64,000 nt of DNA from Oscillospiraceae bacterium (GCA_910574635.1 CAJTCG010000011.1:1-64000); one strand, 5' to 3'; shown: positions 50,180 through 59,602, counted from the stretch's first letter. Numbers and translations are program-made. Notes: generated from the letters alone by a model not told the origin.

Positions 50180-51523
50180 CTACAGCGCCATGGTCTCCCA
50201 CTTGTGCCCCCGGAAGCGGGGGAGAAAGAAGGCGATGCGCAGGAGCCAGTCCGCGAACATGGCCATCCAGATGCCCAGGACGCCGAAGCCTAAAACCCGC
50301 CCCAGCAGCACGCCGAAGCCCACCCGCATGGTCCACATGGAGACGGAGGAGACCACCATGGTGAACCGGGTGTCCCCCGCCGCCCGGAGGGCCTGGGGCA
50401 GGGTGAAGGACAGCGGCCAGAACAGCATGCCCATGAAGCCGTGGAGCCAGACGATCTGCCGGGCATAGCCCTCCGCCTCCGGCGAGACGTTGTACAGCCG
50501 GAGGACCAGAGGCATGGACAGGTACACCAGCAGGATGCAAAGGTCCATGGCGGCATAGGCCGCCTTAATCAGCTTTTTCGTGTAGGTCCGGGCCTTGCCG
50601 TAGTCCCCGGCCCCCACGCACTGGGACACCACCGTCACGATGGCAAGGCCCATGGCGTTCCCCGCCACGCACTGGAAGGTGGCCAGGGAGTTGCCGATGG
50701 CGTTGGCCGCCACGGAGGCGGTGCCCAGGACGGAGACGGTGGAGAGGAGCAGGATCTTCCCCAGCTGGAACATGCTGCTCTCCAGGCCGTTGGTCACGCC
50801 GAAGCGGAGGATGTTCCGCATGATGCGGCGGTCGTGCCGGAGGCTCAGCCGCTCCACCTGAAGGGCCAGGCCCGGCCGCCGGAGCAAAACCAGCATGGCC
50901 GCCGCCGCGAAAACCCGGGAAACCACCGTGGGAATCGCCACGCCCTCCACCCCCATGCGGAGGCCGAAGATCAAAAGGGCGTTTCCCCCGGCGTTGATGA
51001 CGTTCATCACCAGGGAGACCCACATGGAAATTTTCGCGTTCCCCATGACCCGGAAGAGGGCCGCCCCGGCGCTGTAGACCGCCAGGAAGGGGGTGGAGGA
51101 CTCCACGATGAGATAATAGGTGTTGGCGTAGGCCGCCACGTCCGGCTCCACCTGTCCGAAGACCACGTTCAGCACAAAGCCCTTTCCCAGGTAGAAGAGG
51201 ACCATGATGAGCAGAGAAGCCTCCACCATGAAGAGCAGCAGCTGCTCCCCGGCGTGGCCGGCCTTGTCCCGCTCCCGGCGGCCCAGGAACTGCCCGGCGA
51301 TGGCCGCGCCGCCGGTGGCCAGGGCGGCGAAGGCCCCTACCAGCAGCACGTTCACCGTGTCCACCAGGGACACGGCGGATATGGCCGCCTCGCCCACCTG
51401 GGAGACCATGACGGAGTCCAGCAGGCCCACGGTGATGGCCAGCAGCTGCTCGATGACCAGGGGGACGATGAGCCGCCGGAGGTCCCGGTTGGTAAAGTCG
51501 ATTTGAATAGGTTTGAGTTCCAT
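50180..51523 (-). CDS. MATE-family efflux transporter
   Basis: A 447-residue multidrug/toxin extrusion protein with twelve predicted helices in two similar halves, including VIEQLLAITVGLLDSVMVSQVG at the first helix, the usual MATE entry with conserved SxxD region. It exports cationic or other drugs with Na+ or H+ antiport. AAGGAGTTTCC precedes ATG 51523. It starts 14 bp after an AraC-family gene on the same strand and is probably controlled by it. Confidence 0.93.
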   Translation of the reverse strand: MELKPIQIDFTNRDLRRLIVPLVIEQLLAITVGLLDSVMVSQVGEAAISAVSLVDTVNVLLVGAFAALATGGAAIAGQFLGRRERDKAGHAGEQLLLFMVEASLLIMVLFYLGKGFVLNVVFGQVEPDVAAYANTYYLIVESSTPFLAVYSAGAALFRVMGNAKISMWVSLVMNVINAGGNALLIFGLRMGVEGVAIPTVVSRVFAAAAMLVLLRRPGLALQVERLSLRHDRRIMRNILRFGVTNGLESSMFQLGKILLLSTVSVLGTASVAANAIGNSLATFQCVAGNAMGLAIVTVVSQCVGAGDYGKARTYTKKLIKAAYAAMDLCILLVYLSMPLVLRLYNVSPEAEGYARQIVWLHGFMGMLFWPLSFTLPQALRAAGDTRFTMVVSSVSMWTMRVGFGVLLGRVLGFGVLGIWMAMFADWLLRIAFFLPRFRGHKWETMAL

Positions 51524-51536
51524 GGAAACTCCTTAT

Positions 51537-52385
51537 TCATCGAAATTCTCTGGGGTTCATGTGGAAGGTATTTCGAAAAGCCCGGAGGAAGGTGGAGTAC
51601 TCGGAAAAGCCCACCTGCTCCGCCGCTTTCATTACCGGCATCCCGGCCCGGATCAGCTCTCCCGCCCGGAGGAGCCGCTTCTGGCTGATGTACTGGTGGA
51701 TGGTGTAACCGGTGACGGCCTTAAAGCGGTGCATCAGGTAGTAGCGGCTCAGGTAGAAGCGCCCCGCCAGGGCGCTGACGGTCAGATCGGCGTCCAGATT
51801 GGCGGTGATGTAGCGCAGGATCTCCTCGATCTTGGGGTCCACCCGGTAGCTGTCCGTCTCCTCCTGGGCGGTGCGGTCCCGGAGGATGTCCCGGTTCACG
51901 CCTATCAAAAGCTGCTGGCAGAGGGTGTCCGCCATGCGCCCCGCGCCGAACTCCGCGGAGTGGAGGGCCTCCTCCAGCCGTTGGACGGCCCCCATGTACT
52001 GGAGGCGGCGCTCCGCGTCCGTCCGCAGCAGGTGGAAGCCCCGGCGGCGGGCGGCGTCAAAGCAGGCGTCCAGAGCCTCGCCGGGGTCGCTCCGGGCGGC
52101 CAGCCAGTCCCGGCCCAGCCAGATGACCACCCGCTCATAGGGCTCCGAGGGGTCGATGACGGGCCTGTGAATCAGATTGTGCTGGACCAGCAGGATGTCC
52201 CAGGGCTGGAGGAAGTAGGTGACGCCCTCCACCAGATAGGCCGCTTTTCCCCCCAGGAGGAGGATGAGCTTGTCGAATTCATGATAGTGATAGTCCACCT
52301 TCTGGGCCCGGCTGTCCTTCAGATGGAAGAGGCGGAAGTCCTCGTTGAGGTAACCCCGTTTGCTGGCGGTTTCTCCAATGAACAC
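51537..52385 (-). CDS. AraC-family regulator, probably of the MATE gene
   Basis: A 282-residue protein with an N-terminal cupin domain (VDYHYHEFDKLILLLGG, PWDILLVQHNLIHRP) and a C-terminal AraC DNA-binding domain (LTVSALAGRFYLSRYYLMHR and VMKAAEQVGFSEYSTFLRAF). GTG 52385 is chosen because GAAAGGGGGGACGGCGCC precedes it; the frame is open further upstream, but that sequence also contains the folA promoter. Likely ligand-responsive control of the adjacent exporter. Confidence 0.86.
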   Translation of the reverse strand: MFIGETASKRGYLNEDFRLFHLKDSRAQKVDYHYHEFDKLILLLGGKAAYLVEGVTYFLQPWDILLVQHNLIHRPVIDPSEPYERVVIWLGRDWLAARSDPGEALDACFDAARRRGFHLLRTDAERRLQYMGAVQRLEEALHSAEFGAGRMADTLCQQLLIGVNRDILRDRTAQEETDSYRVDPKIEEILRYITANLDADLTVSALAGRFYLSRYYLMHRFKAVTGYTIHQYISQKRLLRAGELIRAGMPVMKAAEQVGFSEYSTFLRAFRNTFHMNPREFR

Positions 52386-52548
52386 GGCGCCGTCCCCCCT
52401 TTCCCGGTTTGCGACCTCTATCCTAGCGCACTTTTTGCCCTGCCGCAACCCGAATATCCAACAAACCTGGAAAAAGATTTTCCCCATCTTTGGCGGAAGC
52501 GGCAAAAACACGGGCTCTGGAAACGAAAAATTTGGGCACACGGAGTTC

Positions 52549-52577
52549 TTGAAATTTGCTATAGTTATGTGTAAGAT
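52549..52577 (+). promoter_or_regulatory. Probable folA promoter
   Basis: TTGAAA (52549-52554) and TAAGAT (52572-52577) are 17 bp apart, about 70 bp before folA, in an AT-rich stretch between the divergent genes. Confidence 0.5.
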
Positions 52578-52650
52578 ATTCAAGCATATAATGAAGGACA
52601 AGGGGCGTCCTTTCAAAGACCGGATTCCCGACACGGTATGAGGTGAATGT

Positions 52651-53154
52651 ATGAACGCTTATGTAGTTGCGGACCAGCGCTGGGCTTTCGGCCGAAACGG
52701 CGGGCTGCTCTTTTCACTGCCCACGGATTTGGAGCATTTCCACTCCCTGACCCGGAACGGCACCGTCATTATGGGGCCGGAGAGGCTGGAGTTCTTCACG
52801 GGAGGGGCTCCCCTGCCCCAGCGGCGGAACATCATCGTCACGCGGAACCTTGCCGCCCTGCCGGAGGGGACGGAGGGAGTTCCTTCTCCGGAGAAGGCCC
52901 TGGCGCTGGCCGGGGGCCCGGAGGCGGAAAACCTGTGGATCATCGGCGGGGGCAGCATTTACGCCGCCCTGCTCTCCCGGTGCCGCCGGGTGTACCTCAC
53001 GCGGGTGGAGACCCGGGTGCAGGAATCGGATACGTTTTTCCCCAACCTGGACAAGCTGCCCAATTGGGAGGTGGCCTCCGAAGGGGAGCCCATGGAGGAG
53101 GACGGCATGAAGTTCCGCTTCCTGGAATACGTGAACACAAAGCTGGCGGGCTGA
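52651..53154 (+). CDS. folA: Dihydrofolate reductase
   Basis: A 167-residue NADPH-dependent enzyme that reduces dihydrofolate to tetrahydrofolate. Family marks are the N-terminal NAYVVADQRWAFGRNG (substrate loop), TVIMGPERLEFF, RRNIIVTRN, and the cofactor-binding IIGGGSIYAALL. RBS GAGGTGAATGT precedes ATG 52651. The expected Leu-Pro and acidic active-site region appears as LLFSLPTDLEHF. A terminator follows. Confidence 0.92.
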   Translation: MNAYVVADQRWAFGRNGGLLFSLPTDLEHFHSLTRNGTVIMGPERLEFFTGGAPLPQRRNIIVTRNLAALPEGTEGVPSPEKALALAGGPEAENLWIIGGGSIYAALLSRCRRVYLTRVETRVQESDTFFPNLDKLPNWEVASEGEPMEEDGMKFRFLEYVNTKLAG

Positions 53155-53161
53155 GCCCGCG

Positions 53162-53199
53162 GGGACTTTCGGGAACACCCGGAAGTCCCTTGTTTTTCC
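53162..53199 (+). terminator. folA terminator
   Basis: GGGACTTtCGGG and CCCGgAAGTCCC arms, followed by TTGTTTTT, directly after folA. Confidence 0.8.
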
Positions 53200-53218
53200 C
53201 CCTGTCCCAGGGTATAAT
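53190..53218 (+). promoter_or_regulatory. Probable recG promoter
   Basis: TATAAT (53213-53218) lies 17 bp after TTGTTT (53190-53195), which overlaps the T-run of the folA terminator. Transcription would start about 30 bp before recG. Confidence 0.5.
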
Positions 53219-53253
53219 GAGGAGGCAATTCCAGCTGGAGAGGAGGCGGCCCC

Positions 53254-55302
53254 ATGGCGGATTTGAAAACGGACGTGCGCTATATCAAGGGCATCGGCGA
53301 GCAGCGGGCCAAGGCCCTTGGAAAGCTGGGCATTCACACCCTCCGGGACCTGATTTCCTGGTTCCCCCGGCGGTATGAGGACCGGACCGAAACCCGCCGC
53401 GTCGCGGACCTGGTCCCCGGCGAACCCGCCTGCGTCGCCGCCATGATCGCCGCGCCTCCCACGGTGTCCCACATCCGCAAGGGCTTGGACCTGGTGAAGG
53501 TCCGGGCGGTGGACGAGACGGGGGCCCTGGATGTGACCTTCTTCAACCAGTCCTGGCTGAAAAACAGCCTCCAGGCGGGGGAGACCTACATCTTCTATGG
53601 CAGGGCGGAGGGGAGTCTGCTCCGCCGCCGGATGGCGAATCCCGTGGTGGAGCCGGAGGGACGGCGGGAGGCCACGGGCCGCATTGTCCCCGTCTACCCC
53701 CTCACCGCCGGGGTCAGCCAGCTGATCCTCTCCCGGTCCATCCGCCAGGGGCTGGACGCCTGCGGGGATATTCTGCCCGACATCCTGCCGGACCAGGTCC
53801 GGCGGGAGCACCAGCTCTGCCGGGTGGGCTACGCCTATGAGAACATCCACTTCCCCGCCGGCGGTCAAGCCCTGGAGCTGGCCCGGCGGCGGCTGGCCTT
53901 TGAGGAGCTGTTCCTTTTCACCCTGGGCCTCCGGCGGCTGCGGCAGCGGCGGGAGACCGTGAAGGTGGAGCCCTTCCGCCCCGTGGACATGGGGCCGTTT
54001 TACAGCGCGCTCTCCTTCACCCTGACGGAGGCCCAGGGCCGCTGCGTGGAGGAGGCCCTGGGGGACATGGCCTCCGGCAGGCCCATGAACCGCCTTTGTC
54101 AGGGGGACGTGGGCAGCGGCAAGACCATGGTGGCCGCCGCCTGCGTGTACTTCGCGGTGAAAAACGGCCGCCAGGCGGCGCTGATGGCCCCCACGGAGAT
54201 CCTGGCCCGGCAGCATTACGAGGGCCTGGCCCCCCTGATGGAGCCCCTGGGGGTCCGCTGCGCCCTGCTCACGGGGTCCCATACCGCGAAAGAGAAAAAG
54301 GCCCTGGCCGCGGGCCTGGCGGCGGGGGAGATCGACTTTGTGGTGGGCACCCACGCCCTCATCACCGGGGGGGTGGAATACCGGCGGTTGGGGCTGGTGG
54401 TGACGGACGAGCAGCACCGCTTCGGCGTTGGCCAGCGGGCGGCCCTGGCGGGGAAGGGGGACCACCCCCACACCCTGGTCATGTCCGCCACGCCCATCCC
54501 CCGGACCCTGGCCCTGATCCTCTACGGGGATTTGGACGTGTCCGTTATCGACCAGCTCCCGCCGGGGCGGCGGCCCGTCCAGACCTCCTTTGTGAACGGC
54601 AGCTACCATCCCCGGATTTATAAGTTCCTGCGCAGACTGGTGGGGGAGGGGCGGCAAGCCTACATTGTCTGTCCCCAGGTATCCGAGAGTGAGGAGGGCG
54701 GAGACGACCGGAAGGCCGTGACGGAGTACGCCGCCAAGCTCCAGAAGGAGGTCTTCCCGGACCTCCGGGTGGCCTATGTCCACGGGAAGATGAAGCCCAA
54801 GGAAAAGGACGCGGTGATGGCCGCCTTCGCCGCACGGGAGACGGATATCCTGGTGTCCACCACCGTCATCGAGGTGGGGGTGGACGTGCCCAACGCCGCC
54901 GTCATGGTGGTGGAGAACGCGGAGCGTTTCGGCCTCAGCCAGCTCCACCAGCTCCGGGGCCGGGTGGGCCGGGGGGAATGGCAGTCCTACTGCGTCCTCG
55001 TCTCCGACAATCAAAACGAGGAGACCCGCCGGCGGCTGAAGGTCATGGTGAAGACCGCCGACGGCTTCAAAATCGCCGAGGAGGACCTGCGCCTCCGGGG
55101 GCCCGGGGACTTCTTCGGCCAGCGGCAGCACGGACTGCCGGGGCTGCGGGTGGCGGACATCGGCTGCGACGCCCAGCTCCTGCGGGAGGCCCAGGACGCG
55201 GCGGACGCGCTGCTGGAGCGGGACCCGGAGCTGAAAAGCTGCCCCGCCGCCGCAGAGCGGATGGCGGAGCTGTTTACGGAGGCGGAGCTGACGTTTTCCT
55301 GA
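53254..55302 (+). CDS. recG: ATP-dependent DNA helicase RecG
   Basis: RecG remodels stalled replication forks and Holliday junctions. The 682-residue protein has the N-terminal wedge/OB domain (about 55-150), helicase motif I GDVGSGKT (near residue 288), Ia APTEILARQH, the motif II box DEQHRFGV, motif III MSATPIPRTL, and motifs IV-VI ending with QLHQLRGRVGR. AGAGGAGGCGGCCCC precedes ATG 53254. Length matches the family. Confidence 0.96.
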   Translation: MADLKTDVRYIKGIGEQRAKALGKLGIHTLRDLISWFPRRYEDRTETRRVADLVPGEPACVAAMIAAPPTVSHIRKGLDLVKVRAVDETGALDVTFFNQSWLKNSLQAGETYIFYGRAEGSLLRRRMANPVVEPEGRREATGRIVPVYPLTAGVSQLILSRSIRQGLDACGDILPDILPDQVRREHQLCRVGYAYENIHFPAGGQALELARRRLAFEELFLFTLGLRRLRQRRETVKVEPFRPVDMGPFYSALSFTLTEAQGRCVEEALGDMASGRPMNRLCQGDVGSGKTMVAAACVYFAVKNGRQAALMAPTEILARQHYEGLAPLMEPLGVRCALLTGSHTAKEKKALAAGLAAGEIDFVVGTHALITGGVEYRRLGLVVTDEQHRFGVGQRAALAGKGDHPHTLVMSATPIPRTLALILYGDLDVSVIDQLPPGRRPVQTSFVNGSYHPRIYKFLRRLVGEGRQAYIVCPQVSESEEGGDDRKAVTEYAAKLQKEVFPDLRVAYVHGKMKPKEKDAVMAAFAARETDILVSTTVIEVGVDVPNAAVMVVENAERFGLSQLHQLRGRVGRGEWQSYCVLVSDNQNEETRRRLKVMVKTADGFKIAEEDLRLRGPGDFFGQRQHGLPGLRVADIGCDAQLLREAQDAADALLERDPELKSCPAAAERMAELFTEAELTFS

Positions 55303-55397
55303 GAGGAAAAAATTTAAAAAGCGTGAATGGATTTCCTTCGGCCGATCGTGTTAGGTATGAAGCCGGAAACGGCTATCAAACGCAACGGAGGAATCGT

Positions 55398-55691
55398 ATG
55401 AAAAAGGTGCTTTTCAGAATTTTCGCGGCGGCAATCGTTTTATCCATGGCCGTAACCACGGCGCTTGCGGCGGAGCCCGGGGGAGGACGTTACTTCGTGG
55501 ACGCGGACGGCGACGGTATCTGTGACAACTACGTGCCGGGTCAGGGCTGCGGGTCCTGGTGCGGCTGGAGTTTTGTGGACGCGGACGGCGATGGTATCTG
55601 CGACAATTATGCTTCCGGCCAGGGCTGCGGGTTCCGGCGCGGCGCCTGCGGCGGACGCGGGAATGGTTTCCGGGGCGGACACTGCGGGTAA
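55398..55691 (+). CDS. Small secreted protein with two DxDGDG repeats
   Basis: A 97-residue protein with a signal peptide (MKKVLFRIFAAAIVLSMAVT, cut after about residue 25). The mature part contains two nearly identical units, FVDADGDGICDNY-x-GQGCG, of the thrombospondin type 3/EF-loop Ca-binding kind, then a Gly/Arg/Cys-rich tail. ACGGAGGAATCGT precedes ATG 55398. It lies 14 bp before an ECF sigma gene and an RsgI-like gene, so it is probably in the regulon it precedes. Biological role unknown. Confidence 0.75.
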   Translation: MKKVLFRIFAAAIVLSMAVTTALAAEPGGGRYFVDADGDGICDNYVPGQGCGSWCGWSFVDADGDGICDNYASGQGCGFRRGACGGRGNGFRGGHCG

Positions 55692-55705
55692 GAAAAGGAA
55701 GCACC

Positions 55706-56191
55706 ATGCGGAGCGAACAGGAGACGGTCAAAGCCATCGAACGGTATGCCGATACCGTTCGACGGCTCTGTGTGATACATTTGAAAAATGACGCCGACAC
55801 CGAGGACATATTTCAAACCGTGTTTTTGAAATATGTCCTTAGCTCCGTTTCTTTCGAAAATGACGAGCATGAAAAGGCATGGTTTATTCGGGTTACCATC
55901 AATGCCTGCAAGGATTTGCTGAGAAGCTTTTTTCGCGGTCATACCGTATCCTTGGATGAAGTGCCGGAACAGCCGGCGGAATTGCCCCCGGACTACCGGG
56001 ATGTTTGGGACGCTGTATTTTCACTTCCCCAGAACTATCGGGACGTGGTGTATCTGCATTACTTCGAGGATTATACCGCTCCGCAGATCAGCCGGATTTT
56101 GGGCAAAAATGTAAATACGGTCTATACGCTCCTGACCCGTTCCAAACGGATGCTGCGGGAAAAGCTGGGGGGTGAATACGACTATGAATGA
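55706..56191 (+). CDS. ECF-type sigma factor paired with an RsgI-like protein
   Basis: A 161-residue group 4 sigma factor: region 2 with LKNDADTEDIFQTVFLKYV and AWFIRVTINACKDLLRSFF, region 4 with LPQNYRDVVYLHYFEDYTAPQISRILGKN and VYTLLTRSKRMLREKL. AAAAGGAAGCACC precedes ATG 55706. It overlaps the downstream membrane-protein gene by 8 bp, an arrangement typical of sigma with its anti-sigma factor. Confidence 0.9.
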   Translation: MRSEQETVKAIERYADTVRRLCVIHLKNDADTEDIFQTVFLKYVLSSVSFENDEHEKAWFIRVTINACKDLLRSFFRGHTVSLDEVPEQPAELPPDYRDVWDAVFSLPQNYRDVVYLHYFEDYTAPQISRILGKNVNTVYTLLTRSKRMLREKLGGEYDYE

Positions 56192-57137
56192 CAAGTTTAA
56201 AGAAATCTTCGGCCAGATACGGGCGGAGGAAGAGCTGAAAAACCGCACCAGGCTGTTTCTTGCCGGGAAGACCCGGGGATATGCCCGGGCGGGGACCGAA
56301 AAGCGGCGCCGTCCCGTGTATGCCGCTTATGCCGCGGCGTGCCTCTTGAGCGTGCTGCTTGGAGGCCGGTGGCTCTACTTCGCTCCCATAGCGGAAATCA
56401 GCATTGACATAAACCCCTCCATAGAATTGCGCGTCAACCGCTTTGACCAGGTGATTTCCGTGGACGGTTTGAACGGGGACGGGCAGGCGCTGGCGCAGGG
56501 GCTTGACGTAAAATACAGGACGTATACGGCCGCCATTGAAAAAATCCTGCATCATGACAGGATCGCGGCGCTGCTGTCCAACGACGAAGTCATGGCCATC
56601 ACGGTCTCCGGTTCGGATGAGCTGAGGTCCGTCAGGATACTTTCAGAGGTTGAAGCGTGTACGGCGGAGCATAGAAATACCTACTACTATGTTGCCCCGC
56701 CGGAGGACGCCGCCGCCGCTCACGAACTGGGACTCTCCTGCGGAAAGTACAGGGCCTTTTTAGAGCTGCGGCGCCTGGACCCGGATATCACGCCCGAGGC
56801 GGTGGGGGAAATGACCATGCGGGAAATCTGGGAATTGGCGGGCCGCCTCTCCCCGGACGGCGGGAACGGCTTGCCGCCCTATGGCAGCCAGGAAAACGGA
56901 CATCATGGACACCACGGACGCGGCGGAAATGCGAACAAGCGCCGGAGAAGAATGCCTTCTCCGGCGCTTGCTCGTTATTCGTCCTCTTCCGCGGAGGATT
57001 CCGGCGGATTCCCGCCCATCTTCATCTCCTGCCATTTCTCCTTGGTAATGAGGAGCTGCCGGGGCTTGGACCCCTCGAAGGGCCCTACATACCCCCGCTC
57101 CTCCAGCTGGTCTACCAGCCGGGCGGCCCGGGAGTAG
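56184..57137 (+). CDS. RsgI-like membrane anti-sigma factor, with 3' end running into ftsK
   Basis: The N-terminal 45 residues are cytoplasmic, followed by one transmembrane helix (AAYAAACLLSVLLGG) and an extracytoplasmic RsgI-type domain starting ISIDINPSIELRVNRF. ATG 56184 overlaps the sigma stop. After the Gly/His-rich stretch HHGHHGRGG (near base 56930) the frame has no stop. It reads through the hairpin at 56939-56971 and 160 bp antisense into ftsK before ending at 57137. The last 60 or so codons are unlikely to be native; the true stop may have been lost. Confidence 0.7.
   Translation: MNDKFKEIFGQIRAEEELKNRTRLFLAGKTRGYARAGTEKRRRPVYAAYAAACLLSVLLGGRWLYFAPIAEISIDINPSIELRVNRFDQVISVDGLNGDGQALAQGLDVKYRTYTAAIEKILHHDRIAALLSNDEVMAITVSGSDELRSVRILSEVEACTAEHRNTYYYVAPPEDAAAAHELGLSCGKYRAFLELRRLDPDITPEAVGEMTMREIWELAGRLSPDGGNGLPPYGSQENGHHGHHGRGGNANKRRRRMPSPALARYSSSSAEDSGGFPPIFISCHFSLVMRSCRGLDPSKGPTYPRSSSWSTSRAARE
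56937..56973. terminator. Hairpin between the anti-sigma gene and ftsK
   Basis: AAGCGCCGGAGAAG (56939-56952) and CCTTCTCCGGCGCTT (56957-56971) pair over 14 bp. No good T-run follows on either strand. It lies just after the ftsK stop codon and inside the open frame of the convergent gene. Confidence 0.55.
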
Positions 57138-59572
57138 CCCAGCTTCAAGCGCCGCTGGAGCATGGACGTGGACGCCTGTCCCGTCTCCAGAATGACCTCC
57201 ACGGCGGCGGGGAGGAGCTCGTCCTCCTCGCTCTCCTGAGGCTCGGCGGAGGGTTTTCCGGCTTTAGCGCCCTTTTCCTGGACGGATTCCTCGATTTTGG
57301 CGATGACGTCGTCGTCATACTGGGCCTCGCCGGTCTGCTTGACGAAGGAGACCACCCGGTCGATCTCCTCCGGGGTGATGAAGCAGCCCTGGACCCGGGT
57401 GGGCTTCCCGGCCCCCAGGGGGGCGTAGAGCATGTCGCCCCGGCCCACCAGCTTCTCCGCGCCGCCGTTGTCTAAGATGATCCGGGACTCCATGGAGGAG
57501 GCCACAGCGAAGGCGATGCGGCTGGGGATATTGGCCTTCATGAGGCCGGTGATCACGTCGGCGGAGGGCCGCTGGGTGGCGATTACCAAGTGCATCCCGG
57601 CGGCGCGGCCCATCTGGGCCACCCGGCAGATGGATTCCTCCACCTCCTTGGCGGCCACCAGCATCAAATCCGCCAGCTCGTCCAGGACCACCACCACGCT
57701 GGGCATGGGCTCCAGATCCTCCTTCGTCTTCGCCAGGTGGTTGAACTCCTCCAGCTTCTTGACCCCGTGCTCGGAGAAGGTCTTGTAGCGCTTCATCATC
57801 TCAAACACCGCCCACTGGAGGGCTCCGGCGGCCTTCTTCGGGTCCGTCACCACGGGGATCAGCAGGTGGGGGATGCCGTTGTAGGGGGCCAGCTCCACCA
57901 TCTTGGGGTCCACCATGATGAAGCGCACGTCCTCCGGCGTGGACTTGTAGAGGAGGCTGATGATTAAGGAGTTGGTGCACACGGACTTGCCGGAGCCGGT
58001 GGTGCCGGCGATGAGCACGTGGGGCAGGGTGCCGATGTCCCCGATGACGTTCCGCCCGCCGATGTCCCGGCCCAGGGCGAAGGCCACGTTGGACTTGTGG
58101 GCGGCGAAGTCCCGGGACTCAATCACGTCCCGGATGAGCACCGGAGTCACCTGCTTGTTGGGCACCTCGATGCCCACCACGGAAATTTTATCGGGAATGG
58201 GGGCGATGCGCACGCCGGTGGCCCCCAGGGCCAGGGCGATGTCGTCCGCCAGGTTGGTGATCTTGGAGAGCTTGACCCCCTGCTCCAGGATGAACTCGTA
58301 GCGGGTGACGGAGGGGCCGTGGATCACGTCGCCGGGGGCGGCGTCCACGCCGAAGCTGGTCAGGGTCTCCGCCAGGCGGCGGGAATTGTTCCGCAGCTCC
58401 GCCCCGGCCTCCACATGGTTTTCCCCCTGGTTCGCGTGCAGCAGATCCACCGGCGGATAGGGGTATTCCCCCTCCTCCGACGCCAGCTTCTCCTCGATTT
58501 CCGCAGCCACGGCGGCGGTCTGGGCCGCCACTTCCTTGGCCGTCTCGGCCTTGCCGCTGCGGGTGAAGGCCTCCGCCGTGGGCAGGGGCGGTTTCTCCGG
58601 CTCCGGGGCAATGGGCTCCGGCGCCTTGGGCGGCTCCGGTTCCGCCGGGGCGGGGACGGCAGGGGCGATGGGCTCGGATACAGGCTCCGGCACCGGCGCG
58701 GGAGGCGGCACGGGGATGGCCGCCCGGGGGCGCTCCGGCTCGGGAACGGGCTTCGGTTCAGGGACGGGCTCCGGCTTTGGGGCGGGGGGCGCTTGAAGCA
58801 CCTGGTCCGGCGTGGGCTGGGCGTCGGCCTTGTGGCGGAAAAAGCCGGTGAATTTCCCGGATTTCTCCGGCCTCGCGGGCCGCTCCTCGCCGTCCAGGGG
58901 GATGTCGATCTGGGGCTTGGGCCCGGCGGGGGCCCGGCGCTTGGGCGGGTCCACGGGGGTCAGGCGGATGGCGGGCTCGGGCGGCTCCTCATAGGGCAGG
59001 CGGTTATTCCGCCACTCGGCGAAAGCCGCCAGGGTCAGCCGCAGGGACACAAAGAGCAGGGCCACGAACAGAACGGTAAATAAAATCACCGAGGCCAGGG
59101 AGGAAAACACGGCGGCGGACCCGTTGGCCAGCACGCCGGAGACGGCTCCGCCGGACTCCAGGGCCACGCCGTCGGCCCAGATGGCCCCCAGCATCTTGAA
59201 GAAGGAGGGCTCATAGACCTTCTTGCAGAAAACCAGATGGGTCAGGCAGCCGAACAGCGGCGGCAGCAGCAGGGCGCAGGTGGTCCGCAGCTGGACGGGG
59301 CGGCCCCGGTGGAAAATCAGGATCAGCCCCGCCAGCACCAGGGCGGGACCCGCCAGCCAGTAGCCGTAGCCGAAGAGGCCCTTTAAGAGCTTGGCGAAAA
59401 AGTCCAGAAACAGGGCGTTGACGCCGAAGTAGCCCACAAAGACGCACAGGGCCAGCACCAGCAGCACGCCGCCGGTAACCTCCCGGCGGATGGGCTGCTT
59501 CTGCGGGGGCTTTTTGGTGGATCTGCCGCCGGTTTTTTTGGCGGCGAGTTTCTTTTGTGAAGAGGAAGCCAC
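56975..59572 (-). CDS. ftsK: DNA translocase FtsK/SpoIIIE
   Basis: The septal DNA pump that clears chromosomes from the division or sporulation septum. The 865 residues show four N-terminal membrane helices (about 30-170), a proline/glutamate-rich linker (about 205-330), the alpha-beta motor with Walker A GTTGSGKS (near residue 525) and Walker B VVVLDELADLMLV, and a C-terminal winged-helix gamma domain (TSMLQRRLKLGYSRAARLVDQLEE) that reads KOPS-type sequences. It is immediately downstream of uppP. Confidence 0.96.
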   Translation of the reverse strand: MASSSQKKLAAKKTGGRSTKKPPQKQPIRREVTGGVLLVLALCVFVGYFGVNALFLDFFAKLLKGLFGYGYWLAGPALVLAGLILIFHRGRPVQLRTTCALLLPPLFGCLTHLVFCKKVYEPSFFKMLGAIWADGVALESGGAVSGVLANGSAAVFSSLASVILFTVLFVALLFVSLRLTLAAFAEWRNNRLPYEEPPEPAIRLTPVDPPKRRAPAGPKPQIDIPLDGEERPARPEKSGKFTGFFRHKADAQPTPDQVLQAPPAPKPEPVPEPKPVPEPERPRAAIPVPPPAPVPEPVSEPIAPAVPAPAEPEPPKAPEPIAPEPEKPPLPTAEAFTRSGKAETAKEVAAQTAAVAAEIEEKLASEEGEYPYPPVDLLHANQGENHVEAGAELRNNSRRLAETLTSFGVDAAPGDVIHGPSVTRYEFILEQGVKLSKITNLADDIALALGATGVRIAPIPDKISVVGIEVPNKQVTPVLIRDVIESRDFAAHKSNVAFALGRDIGGRNVIGDIGTLPHVLIAGTTGSGKSVCTNSLIISLLYKSTPEDVRFIMVDPKMVELAPYNGIPHLLIPVVTDPKKAAGALQWAVFEMMKRYKTFSEHGVKKLEEFNHLAKTKEDLEPMPSVVVVLDELADLMLVAAKEVEESICRVAQMGRAAGMHLVIATQRPSADVITGLMKANIPSRIAFAVASSMESRIILDNGGAEKLVGRGDMLYAPLGAGKPTRVQGCFITPEEIDRVVSFVKQTGEAQYDDDVIAKIEESVQEKGAKAGKPSAEPQESEEDELLPAAVEVILETGQASTSMLQRRLKLGYSRAARLVDQLEERGYVGPFEGSKPRQLLITKEKWQEMKMGGNPPESSAEEDE

Positions 59573-59602
59573 GGTTATGTACCTCCAAGAGTCCGAAATT
59601 GG

